Source: Thermodesulfobacteriota bacterium (GTDB taxonomy: Bacteria; Desulfobacterota; DSM-4660; Desulfatiglandales; HGW-15). From it: a stretch of 7,995 nt of DNA. Position numbers and translations under genes: made by a program. The notes under the pieces were generated by a model. The model was not told the origin of the DNA, did not search any database, and saw only the letters and a list, made by a program, of their open reading frames with translations. Position 1 is the first letter of the stretch. Every line of letters begins with the position of its first letter. Of the stretch, positions 1-6,255 are shown piece by piece. The DNA is taken from contig JALOPA010000147.1 in assembly GCA_025454125.1 (NCBI GenBank), positions 1 through 7,995 on the forward strand. Reading direction: 5' to 3'.

Positions 1-1
1 G

Positions 2-592
2 GTGAGCCATGCCTTAGCAGATCTCCGGGATGCTGTGGCAGGCACTTCAAAATGCGTGGGTTTCAGCCTGCAACCCGCATTCCTGGACTTGTTGCCCGAG
101 GCGGCGAGACTTTATCCGCTCTATCAATTCTGTGAGGAGAGGGGAATCCCCGTGTGGCTTCACACAGGCATCAACTATGCCCCGAACCATTCCATGGAAG
201 CGGACAGGCCGATGCATTTGGAACGCATCCTTCTGGACTTCCCCAATGTCAAATTGGTGGCCTGTCACTCCGGTTGGCCGTGGGTCGGCGAGCTGTGTGC
301 GATTGCACGTAAGTTTCACCCCAGGGTTTACCTCGAAATAGGAGGAGTGGCCCCGCGATACATTTTTGCGCAGGGTACTGGTTGGGACCCCTTTCTTCAG
401 TATGCAAACAGTCTGCTTCAGGATCAAATACTGTTCGGAACAGATTGGCCGATTATCCCTTTCGAGAGGGCAATCAGAGAAATTCAGGAAGCGCCTCTGA
501 AAGAGACCGTTAAGTCAAAAATCCTTTATGAGAACGGCTGGAAGCTGATTATGGAATCATTGAATAAACAGAATGAGCGCTCAGGTTCGTAG
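2..592 (+). CDS. Amidohydrolase-2 family metal-dependent hydrolase/decarboxylase, C-terminal part (5' end outside window)
   Basis: This is the C-terminal two-thirds of a TIM-barrel amidohydrolase of the amidohydrolase-2 (PF04909) type, a family of hydrolases, hydratases and non-oxidative decarboxylases acting on aromatic or ring-derived acids. Counting from the GTG at position 2, the visible signatures are VWLHTG (His54, probable metal ligand), LVACHSGWPW (His89), a YLEIGG strand (about 110-115), FGTDWP (Asp148, the usual catalytic/metal Asp) and the typical C-terminal ILYENGWKLI. The N-terminal HxH metal motif expected in this family is missing. The 196 residues fall short of the usual 280-340, so the GTG is very unlikely to be the real start and the gene continues upstream. 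It sits 64 bases before the acyl-CoA synthetase start in the same direction, suggesting one operon. The exact reaction cannot be told; the fold call is firm. Confidence 0.85.
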   Translation: MSHALADLRDAVAGTSKCVGFSLQPAFLDLLPEAARLYPLYQFCEERGIPVWLHTGINYAPNHSMEADRPMHLERILLDFPNVKLVACHSGWPWVGELCAIARKFHPRVYLEIGGVAPRYIFAQGTGWDPFLQYANSLLQDQILFGTDWPIIPFERAIREIQEAPLKETVKSKILYENGWKLIMESLNKQNERSGS

Positions 593-642
593 TCCGATAA
601 TCCATGTGGCGCGCGAAGATCGGAGGTTCAGGGGAATCATCA

Positions 643-651
643 GGGAGGGGG
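643..651 (+). promoter_or_regulatory. Ribosome-binding site that sets the acyl-CoA synthetase start
   Basis: GGGAGGGGG lies 5 bases before the ATG at 657. The in-frame ATG at 573 overlaps the amidohydrolase end and would add 28 residues with no resemblance to the family N-terminus, so 657 is preferred. Confidence 0.7.
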
Positions 652-656
652 TTCGT

Positions 657-2021
657 ATGTTGAAGGGAAATACGTATGAAGAGCTTCGCAAGAACTTCAA
701 GTGGGAAATCCCGGAATATTACAACGTAGGGGTTGACGTCTGCGACAAGTGGGCCAATGAAAAATATCGGCTTGCTCTTATATTTCTCGACCAGGAGGGA
801 AGAGAACAGAAGTTAACGTTCTGGGAACTCAAGAATCTATCCAATCAACTGGCTAATGCTTTACGGGCGAATGGGATAGGAAAGGGAGACAGCGTAGGCA
901 TTCTACTGCCTCCCAGGCCAGAGACGCTCGTTTCGCACATCGCCACCTATAAATTAGGGGCGATCGCGGTGCCTTTGCTTGTGCTGTTCGGCCCGTTAGC
1001 GGTGCAATTTCGTCTCCAGAACAGTGAGGCCAAGGGGGTGATCACAGACGCGGAGAATTTGCCCAAGATACTGGAAATTAAGGACAGCCTTCCCAATCTC
1101 AAAATGATCATGGTGGTCGATTCAAAGGGCGAAGAGAATGTCTTGGACTACTGGAAGAGTGTCGAAAAGGGAAGCCGACATTTTACCCCTGTTCTCACGA
1201 AGCCGGATGACCCGGCTCTGATCATCTACACTTCCGGAACCACAGGGCCACCCAAGGGAACTCTTCACGGGCACAGGCTTCTCCTGGGCATTCTTCCCGG
1301 AGCGGATTATCTTTTGGACCTGTTTCCCCAGGAGGGAGATTTGTTGTGGACCCCGCTGGACTGGGCTTACATCGGGGGATCCTATGACACCATGTTCCCT
1401 ACCCTGCACCATGGATATCCTATGCTGGGTTTCAGGGCGAGGAAGTTTGACCCGGAACAAGCGTTTTACATCATGTCCAAGTATGGGGTCAGAAATCTCA
1501 TGGCAGTGCCGACGGTGATACAGATCATGATGAAGGCGGTAAGCAATCCCAGAGAGCGATATGATCTGAATTTAAGGTCCATCACCGTCGGTGGCGAGAC
1601 CGTGGGAAAAGAGGTGTATGAGTGGGGTAAGCAAGCCCTGGGCGTCGAAATCAATGAACAGTATGGTCAGACCGAATGCGATCTGGTTGTTGGGGGCTGC
1701 TCACGGGTCATGAAAATTATTCCCGGAGCAATGGGCAAGGCTATTCCGGGCCATGTTGTCGAGATTATCAACGAGGGTGGGGAGGTATTGGGCCCCGGAC
1801 AATACGGCGAAATCGCTGTCAAACGACCTGATCCTGTCATGTTTCTAGAGTACTGGAAAGAACCCGAAGCGACAAAGCAGAAATACATAGGAGAATGGCT
1901 TCGTACGGGGGATTACGGCACAAAGGATGATCAGGGTTACTTTCGGTTCATGGGTAGAAAGGATGACATCATCGAGAGCGGGGGATTCAGAATCGGCCCG
2001 GGTGAAATTGAAGATTGGTAA
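657..2021 (+). CDS. Acyl-CoA synthetase (AMP-forming, ANL superfamily), N-terminal part of a frame-disrupted gene
   Basis: This is the large adenylate-forming domain of an acetyl-CoA-synthetase-like/medium-chain acyl-CoA ligase, which activates a carboxylic acid to acyl-AMP and then acyl-CoA. From the ATG at 657 it has 454 residues: the P-loop YTSGTTGPPKG (191-201), YGQTE (336-340), LRTGD (415-419) and the hinge region GRKDDIIESGGFRIGPGEIE (433-452). Translation then hits TAA at 2019-2021, just after the hinge, where homologues continue with the small C-terminal domain. That domain is present immediately downstream in another frame (2015-2284). About seven residues expected between GEIED and the following V-K-M-A seem lost, consistent with a deletion of 3n+1 bases (about 19). 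As written, the product lacks the C-terminal domain and its catalytic Lys, so it should be impaired unless the shift is a sequencing or assembly error. Substrate unknown; context suggests an aromatic, alicyclic or hydrophobic acid. Confidence 0.9.
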   Translation: MLKGNTYEELRKNFKWEIPEYYNVGVDVCDKWANEKYRLALIFLDQEGREQKLTFWELKNLSNQLANALRANGIGKGDSVGILLPPRPETLVSHIATYKLGAIAVPLLVLFGPLAVQFRLQNSEAKGVITDAENLPKILEIKDSLPNLKMIMVVDSKGEENVLDYWKSVEKGSRHFTPVLTKPDDPALIIYTSGTTGPPKGTLHGHRLLLGILPGADYLLDLFPQEGDLLWTPLDWAYIGGSYDTMFPTLHHGYPMLGFRARKFDPEQAFYIMSKYGVRNLMAVPTVIQIMMKAVSNPRERYDLNLRSITVGGETVGKEVYEWGKQALGVEINEQYGQTECDLVVGGCSRVMKIIPGAMGKAIPGHVVEIINEGGEVLGPGQYGEIAVKRPDPVMFLEYWKEPEATKQKYIGEWLRTGDYGTKDDQGYFRFMGRKDDIIESGGFRIGPGEIEDW

Positions 2022-2284
2022 AGATGGCAGGCGTGGTCGGGGTGCCGGATAAGGTGAGAGGCGAAATCGTGAAAGCGTTTATTGTTGCCAAGGAAGGCTT
2101 CGCCGCTGATAAGGCTCTGGAAGAGGAGATCAGACAGTTTGTGAAGAGAAACCTGGAGGCCCATGCCTATCCTCGAGAAATAGAATTCCTTCAGGAGATG
2201 CCGCTTACGAACACAGGAAAGGTTCTGAAGAAGGAACTGAGAAGAATGGACAAGGAGAAAAAGGCCAAGTTGGGGGCGGCATAA
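2015..2284 (+). CDS. Acyl-CoA synthetase, detached C-terminal domain (same broken gene)
   Basis: This is the small mobile C-terminal domain of the AMP-forming ligase that begins at 657. It opens with VVGVPDKVRGEIVKAFIV, the usual segment following the hinge, and ends with PLTNTGKVLKKELRR, which carries the A10 lysine (Lys69 of the 89-residue frame) needed for adenylation. Joined to the first part with about seven missing residues, the total would be near 550, the normal family length. The possible starts (TTG 2015, ATG 2024) have no convincing ribosome-binding site and lie inside the conserved region, so independent translation is unlikely to be the native arrangement. It may be a pseudogene remnant or an intact gene with a local sequence error. 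The frame is open to its own stop and the protein is still well conserved, implying a recent event or an artefact. Confidence 0.8.
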   Translation: MVKMAGVVGVPDKVRGEIVKAFIVAKEGFAADKALEEEIRQFVKRNLEAHAYPREIEFLQEMPLTNTGKVLKKELRRMDKEKKAKLGAA

Positions 2285-2376
2285 GACAGAGGAAGGCACG
2301 GAGCCCTCGCACCCACGGATGGTGCAGCTTGAGCTCACAGATCTTGTAGACTTTCTAGAATGGGAGGCTTGTTTCA

Positions 2377-3165
2377 ATGAGTCAAGAAAGCGTTCTTTAC
2401 AGGAGGAATGGGAATATCGGGATCATCACGCTCAATCGGCCGGAGCGGCTCAACGCCATCAATGGCGAACTCCTCAGGGATTTCGTCAAACAGTTGAACG
2501 TGGCCAGGGAAGACAAAAAGGCTGTCTCTGTCCTCTTGGCAGGAACAGGTCGGTCCTTCTGTGCCGGTGAAGACTTAAAGGAGACATCGGCAGGGAAGAG
2601 CCTTGACACCTGGATTGAGGAAACGAACGGACTCCAGGATATCCAGCGCTTGATCTTGAGGCTGGACAAACCCCTGATCGCCGCAGTCCAAGGGTACGCT
2701 CTGGGCGGGGGATGCGAGTTCACCATGAGCTGCGATATACGGGTCGCAGCCGAAAATGCGGTATTTGGTTTCCCGGAAACGGGGGTAGGACTTACCGTAA
2801 CCACGGCGGGGACTAAACTCCTGTCCCATTTGGTGGGCCTCGGGAAAGCAAAGGAATTGGTCTTCACGGGCGAATTCATAGACGCCCATGAAGCGTACCG
2901 GATTGGTCTGGCCAACAAGGTGGTTCCCGCCGAGCGCCTCCTGGCAGAGGCGCTGGAGATGGCCAGAAAAATCGGTGAGAGATCTCCTCTGGCGCTCAAG
3001 CTGTCCAGGACCGCCATCGATCACGGACTTCATTCAAGCTTCGAGGAGATTTTGGAAATCGAGGGTAACCACCTCCTCATCTGCGTGGGTGCCCAGAATC
3101 AAAAGCAATACGTTGCGAGGAAGTTAAAGCAAATGAGGGAAAAAGGATCGAAATCGTCGAAATGA
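2377..3165 (+). CDS. Enoyl-CoA hydratase/isomerase (crotonase) family protein
   Basis: A 262-residue crotonase, full length for the family, expected to hydrate a 2-enoyl-CoA to a 3-hydroxyacyl-CoA in the cytoplasm. Visible elements are NRPERLNAIN (20-29), the first oxyanion-hole segment FCAGEDL (61-67), GYALGGGCE (106-114) with the second oxyanion hole, and FGFPE (130-134). Glu114 and Glu134 match the two catalytic acids of hydratases, so true hydratase activity is more likely than a degenerate role. The usual PGAGGT after the second Glu is replaced by TVTTAGT (140-146), a local departure that may reflect an unusual acyl group. The start is supported by GGGAGG at 2362-2367, nine bases upstream. 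It lies 92 bases after the synthetase and before the thiolase-like/DUF35 pair. Other crotonase reactions (isomerase, ring hydrolase) cannot be excluded. Confidence 0.92.
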   Translation: MSQESVLYRRNGNIGIITLNRPERLNAINGELLRDFVKQLNVAREDKKAVSVLLAGTGRSFCAGEDLKETSAGKSLDTWIEETNGLQDIQRLILRLDKPLIAAVQGYALGGGCEFTMSCDIRVAAENAVFGFPETGVGLTVTTAGTKLLSHLVGLGKAKELVFTGEFIDAHEAYRIGLANKVVPAERLLAEALEMARKIGERSPLALKLSRTAIDHGLHSSFEEILEIEGNHLLICVGAQNQKQYVARKLKQMREKGSKSSK

Positions 3166-3221
3166 AGGATCGTTCTTCTCGACGGGCGCCCGGTGGTTTC
3201 TGCGGATTGGCAAACAACTCA

Positions 3222-3299
3222 ATGCGTTTGTATTGGATGGGTCCAAGGGGTTTCCTGGGGGCGCGGCTGCTGAAACGGATCGTCGAGAGTAATTCATGA
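3222..3299 (+). pseudogene. Possible 25-residue remnant of an SDR/epimerase N-terminus in the hydratase-thiolase gap
   Basis: The 164-base gap between the hydratase and the thiolase-like gene holds a short open frame whose product begins MRLYWMGPRGFLGARLLKR. Its G7-x2-G10-x2-G13 spacing with a following basic/hydrophobic helix looks like the NAD(P)-binding start of an extended short-chain dehydrogenase/epimerase. It has no ribosome-binding site and stops after 25 codons. It may be a gene relic or coincidence; nothing else coding is seen in the gap. Confidence 0.2.
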
Positions 3300-3329
3300 A
3301 AGAAGAGAAGAGATAGAAGGGAGGACGTT

Positions 3330-4526
3330 ATGGGGAGACGGGTTGGTATCGTGGGTGCGGCAGTGACACCCTTCAAGAGTTCCTGGACGGAGAAAACCTA
3401 CTATGAACTGGCCCAGATGGCAACGCGGGAGGCCGTGAAAGACGCGCAGATTCCAATCCAGGACGTGGATGCAGCCTTTTACGCGATTTACAATGATATC
3501 TTCGAGAGAACGGCTATTCCGGAACATGCCATCCATGGGCTTTGCGGGATGCAGAATAAATTCGGGATCCGGATTACGACAGGAGGGGCCACAGGGGCTT
3601 ACACCATGTCCGCCGCTCATGCCTACCTGGCAGCGGGCAGGTACAAGACCGCGCTGGTCCTTGGGGTAGAAAAAGCGACGGACTGTTTTGATTTCTCCTC
3701 CATGTCCGCCACTCCGGAAGTCATCAAATCCATCGGCTGGTCAGGGGACAGCTTCTTCGAGCAAGCCATCGGCTGGTCCGCATCGGACAGCTATGCAGAG
3801 GTGGTGCTGGGGTATAAGGATGAACACCCCAATGATCTTAAACCGGAAATCACGGCTGCGATCTCAGCGCAATTGAGCCAACAGGTGAGAGACAACCCCT
3901 ATGCCCAAAGACAGTTCGACCAGGTAACCGCGGAGGAGGTGTTGAATTCCAGGCTGGTGGCTTATCCTTTCAGGGAGCTGGAGATCTGCGTCTACAGCGA
4001 AGGAGCGGCAGCGCTGATCCTGGCCGAGGAAGAAACAGCCCAGGCGATCTCCAAAAGCACCGGCCGGCCCGTGGTGTGGATCACAGGAGTGGGCGAGTCA
4101 AACGAGCATTCCTTCGCGGGGAAGAACCAAAAAGACATGAGCCGCATCATGTCCGATTATTACGCATCGCACAGAGCCTATGAAATGGCCGGCATCAAGG
4201 ACCCCACCCAGTCCATCGACATCATCGAACTGCATGATGCCTTCGTGCATCAGCTCGAGATCAGCATGGCCGAGTTCGGGTTGGTGCCCTTGGGCGGAGC
4301 AGATACTCTCATAGAAGAGGGACTCATGACGCCCGGTGGAAAGTACCTGGTCAATCCGTGTGGTGGGCTCATCTACTGCGGTCACGCTGTCGGTGCGAGC
4401 AACATCATGTCCGCCTGGTCTGCCCGGAATGAGCTGATCAAGAGAAAGCTCAAAACCGCTTTGGTTCATGGCACAGGGAGCACCGTTGCGCAGTACACCG
4501 CATGCCTCATTCTTGAGCATGAGTAG
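3330..4526 (+). CDS. Thiolase-fold protein (SCP-x/lipid-transfer type) lacking the nucleophilic cysteine; probable C-C lyase subunit
   Basis: A 398-residue thiolase-superfamily protein of the SCP-x type, starting MGRRVGIVGA. Family landmarks are the first-half core ITTGGATGAYTMSAAH (82-97) followed by AAGRYKTALVLGVEK, the ELHDAF motif (300-305, His302), GGLIYCGHAVGAS (345-357, His352) and HGTGST (380-385). In active thiolases the first core reads C-x-S-G with the nucleophilic Cys; here it reads G86-A-T-G, so the acyl-accepting Cys is gone while both active-site histidines remain. Cys350 sits two residues before His352 and is not at a known nucleophile position. The start is set by GGGAGG at 3319-3324. 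The DUF35 gene follows after 16 bases, the standard partner arrangement. By analogy with the Cys-less Ltp2-DUF35 aldolases, this subunit could cleave a 3-hydroxyacyl-CoA by retro-aldol chemistry rather than thiolysis. The fold is secure; the reaction is inferred. Confidence 0.9.
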   Translation: MGRRVGIVGAAVTPFKSSWTEKTYYELAQMATREAVKDAQIPIQDVDAAFYAIYNDIFERTAIPEHAIHGLCGMQNKFGIRITTGGATGAYTMSAAHAYLAAGRYKTALVLGVEKATDCFDFSSMSATPEVIKSIGWSGDSFFEQAIGWSASDSYAEVVLGYKDEHPNDLKPEITAAISAQLSQQVRDNPYAQRQFDQVTAEEVLNSRLVAYPFRELEICVYSEGAAALILAEEETAQAISKSTGRPVVWITGVGESNEHSFAGKNQKDMSRIMSDYYASHRAYEMAGIKDPTQSIDIIELHDAFVHQLEISMAEFGLVPLGGADTLIEEGLMTPGGKYLVNPCGGLIYCGHAVGASNIMSAWSARNELIKRKLKTALVHGTGSTVAQYTACLILEHE

Positions 4527-4527
4527 A

Positions 4528-4535
4528 GGGAGGAG
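4528..4535 (+). promoter_or_regulatory. Ribosome-binding site that sets the DUF35-SCP2 start
   Basis: GGGAGGAG lies 7 bases before the ATG at 4543. The longer in-frame ATG at 4468 overlaps the thiolase-like gene by 59 bases and adds 25 residues that read as thiolase shadow, so 4543 is preferred. Confidence 0.75.
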
Positions 4536-4542
4536 AAACGAT

Positions 4543-5538
4543 ATGGCAGGTCAAAGAGAAAAACTCATTCCATCGAAATTCATTCCTCATGTCGGCTCCA
4601 TTGTAGAGACGATAGAGGGCAACAACTACCTGATTGCCAACGATACCATGTACACGTTCTACCGCAGGAGCAGAGGAGAGTTCTCCGACTTTTTCCTTGC
4701 CCTTCGGGATGAAAAGAAACTGCTCGGGTGCCGATGCACCGCGTGCGGTCTGGTCAGGGTACCCCCCTTCTTGACCCACTGCCCGGAATGTCATTTTGCA
4801 CCCACGGAATTGATCGAGGTGGAACAGATTGGGGTGATGAACAGCACTCCTCCCATCACCTACTTTGCCACTGCGCTCTTTCAGGACATGGCGCCCTACG
4901 GCAGGGGCAGGGTCATCTTCAGGGGCGCGGATACGGCCATGAGCGTCAATCTGTACACGACGACCGGAATCCTGGTTCCGGGGATCATCAACAAAGGAAC
5001 AGAGGTCAAGCTCGTTTTCAGGAACAAACGCAACGGAGATGTGAAGGATGTCTTCTGCGTTCCCACCTCTGAATTGACCCGGGAACAGATCAGCAAAAAA
5101 GGCCTTCTTGAATCGGAAATTGACTGGGAATCTCCTGTCGAGCCCAAGATGCCAAAGGCGAGGGACAAAGACGTAACTTCCTTCGAAAAGGCTTTCAAGG
5201 GCATCAAGGCCATCGTCGAGGAAATGAACGGCAATGAGCGGGCGCGGAAAGACATTGCGGGCTGGAAACGGACTGTCCTGGTCAAGACCCGAGGCGGGCA
5301 GTTCAGCCTGATGATTGATAATGGCGATATCCGAGTCGAAAAGAAAAAGGTCCCCAGCCCTGACTTCGTGATGGTCTCTGAAAACCCGAAAACGCTTTGG
5401 GATGGGCTCGCCTACCGGGGAGCCGTCACCGATTCCGTAATCAATAAAAAGCTATGGATCAGCAAAAACATGGAATTCACAACAATCTTCAAACTGGACA
5501 GGATGGCTCGATCAGTGGCTAGGTCAAGAAAAGAGTGA
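4543..5538 (+). CDS. DUF35 zinc-ribbon/OB-fold protein fused to an SCP2-like domain; partner of the thiolase-like protein
   Basis: A 331-residue two-part protein. The N-terminal half is a DUF35 acyl-CoA-associated protein: a helix leading into a rubredoxin-like zinc ribbon with Cys65-x2-Cys68 and Cys80-x2-Cys83 (an extra Cys63 is adjacent), the VPP turn between them, then an OB-fold from about 90 to 175. DUF35 proteins form complexes with thiolase-fold enzymes and bind CoA esters (BbsA with BbsB in anaerobic toluene degradation, the archaeal thiolase/HMG-CoA synthase complex, the steroid aldolase Ltp2). A linker rich in charge and proline (about 195-212) leads to a C-terminal segment (213-325) with the SCP2 sterol-carrier pattern: GGQFSLMIDNGDIRV, then PDFVMVSENPKTLWDGL and KLWISKNMEF. 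SCP2 domains hold lipids or fatty acyl-CoA. In animal SCP-x, SCP2 is fused to the thiolase; here it is on the partner subunit. It is likely co-translated with the thiolase-like gene. DUF35 call very sure, SCP2 call fairly sure. Confidence 0.88.
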   Translation: MAGQREKLIPSKFIPHVGSIVETIEGNNYLIANDTMYTFYRRSRGEFSDFFLALRDEKKLLGCRCTACGLVRVPPFLTHCPECHFAPTELIEVEQIGVMNSTPPITYFATALFQDMAPYGRGRVIFRGADTAMSVNLYTTTGILVPGIINKGTEVKLVFRNKRNGDVKDVFCVPTSELTREQISKKGLLESEIDWESPVEPKMPKARDKDVTSFEKAFKGIKAIVEEMNGNERARKDIAGWKRTVLVKTRGGQFSLMIDNGDIRVEKKKVPSPDFVMVSENPKTLWDGLAYRGAVTDSVINKKLWISKNMEFTTIFKLDRMARSVARSRKE

Positions 5539-5558
5539 TCCGGTCGGATATCCAGAAG

Positions 5559-5565
5559 AGGGAGG
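5559..5565 (+). promoter_or_regulatory. Ribosome-binding site that sets the response-regulator start
   Basis: The purine run ending in GGAGG (5561-5565) is 7 bases from the ATG at 5573 but only 1 base from the in-frame ATG at 5567, so 5573 is the better start. Confidence 0.6.
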
Positions 5566-5572
5566 CATGATC

Positions 5573-6070
5573 ATGTCTGAAACAAGCAGACTTGAAGGCA
5601 AGGCGGTACTCATTGTGGACGATGAACCCGACGTACTGGCGACGTTGGAGCACTTGCTTCCCATGTGCCGGATCACCAAGGCTGCCTCCTTCAAAGAGGC
5701 CAAAGATCTTTTGGAAACCCATCCTTTCGATGTTGCCATCCTGGATATCATGGGAGTGGATGGGTACAAGCTGCTTGAGCTTGCGAACAAACGAAAAGTG
5801 ATGGCGGTGATGTTGACGGCGCACGCGTTCAGTGTTGACGATACCATAAAGTCCTTCAAAGGAGGGGCGGCCTCCTATCTTCCGAAGGAAAAGATGTCAG
5901 AAATCGTCACCTACTTAGGCGACATCCTTGAGGCCCGGGAAAAAGGAAAGGGTCTCTGGTGGCGATGGTTGGAGCGGTTGAACGATTATTATAACAAGGT
6001 CTTCGGTCCTGACTGGCAAGCTAAGGACAAGGAGTTTTGGGAAAAATTCAGAAAATATTACAGATATTAG
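5573..6070 (+). CDS. Single-domain response regulator (receiver) with an aromatic-rich C-terminal tail
   Basis: A 165-residue receiver-domain protein. Canonical residues are the acidic pair Asp16-Asp17 (IVDDEPD), phospho-acceptor Asp58 (AILDIM), Thr82 (VMLTAHA) and Lys105 (YLPKEK), so phosphorylation by a histidine kinase is plausible. The loop after Asp58 reads IMGVDG rather than the usual two-residue-longer form containing Met-Pro; the conserved proline is absent. No DNA-binding domain follows. Instead residues 126-165 form a short tail with five Trp, five Tyr and three Phe interspersed with charged residues, predicted to be helical and perhaps a protein- or membrane-interaction surface. 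No histidine kinase is in the window. The gene begins 34 bases after the DUF35-SCP2 gene and is probably cotranscribed, hinting at control of, or signalling tied to, the CoA pathway, perhaps through protein contact rather than transcription. Confidence 0.88.
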   Translation: MSETSRLEGKAVLIVDDEPDVLATLEHLLPMCRITKAASFKEAKDLLETHPFDVAILDIMGVDGYKLLELANKRKVMAVMLTAHAFSVDDTIKSFKGGAASYLPKEKMSEIVTYLGDILEAREKGKGLWWRWLERLNDYYNKVFGPDWQAKDKEFWEKFRKYYRY

Positions 6071-6096
6071 GCAGGACTCACGACTCAGTGGTGTTA

Positions 6097-6131
6097 CAGT
6101 GCAAAGGTGCCAATTCGGAACTCCGGCACTG
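6097..6131 (+). terminator. Weak hairpin after the response regulator, possible end of the operon
   Basis: CAGTGC (6097-6102) and GCACTG (6126-6131) are perfect inverted repeats around a 23-base loop that can itself fold (CGG/CCG), followed by GATTTTGG. The U-tract is short, so an intrinsic terminator is only possible. The full gap 6071-6255 holds no other gene that can be supported. Confidence 0.25.
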
Positions 6132-6255
6132 GATTTTGGCGATTCAGTTTACGTGTTGACTAAAGATTTCGTGTGTGAAACCCGCAGGTGATGCAATCGG
6201 TCATGCCGTGGCCGATAGCGGATGGGGCTACCGAGAGGAACAAAGGAAAGCGGCC

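Noticed and set aside
47..427. Antisense open frame opposite the amidohydrolase
   Set aside because: No motif or start signal; the plus-strand frame has clear family signatures.
2397..3017. Long antisense open frame (206 codons) over the hydratase gene
   Set aside because: It has no recognisable motif and mirrors the strongly conserved crotonase frame; shadow of a real gene.
4098..4520. Antisense open frame opposite the thiolase-like gene
   Set aside because: The sense frame carries HDAF and GHAVGAS motifs; the antisense product has no recognisable pattern.
6125..6140. Possible sigma54 promoter (GG...GC) before the aminotransferase
   Set aside because: The spacing between GG and GC is 12 bases rather than 10 and the flanking bases do not fit the -24/-12 consensus.
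6156..6184. TTGACT as a -35 box for the aminotransferase
   Set aside because: No acceptable -10 hexamer is found 16-18 bases downstream.
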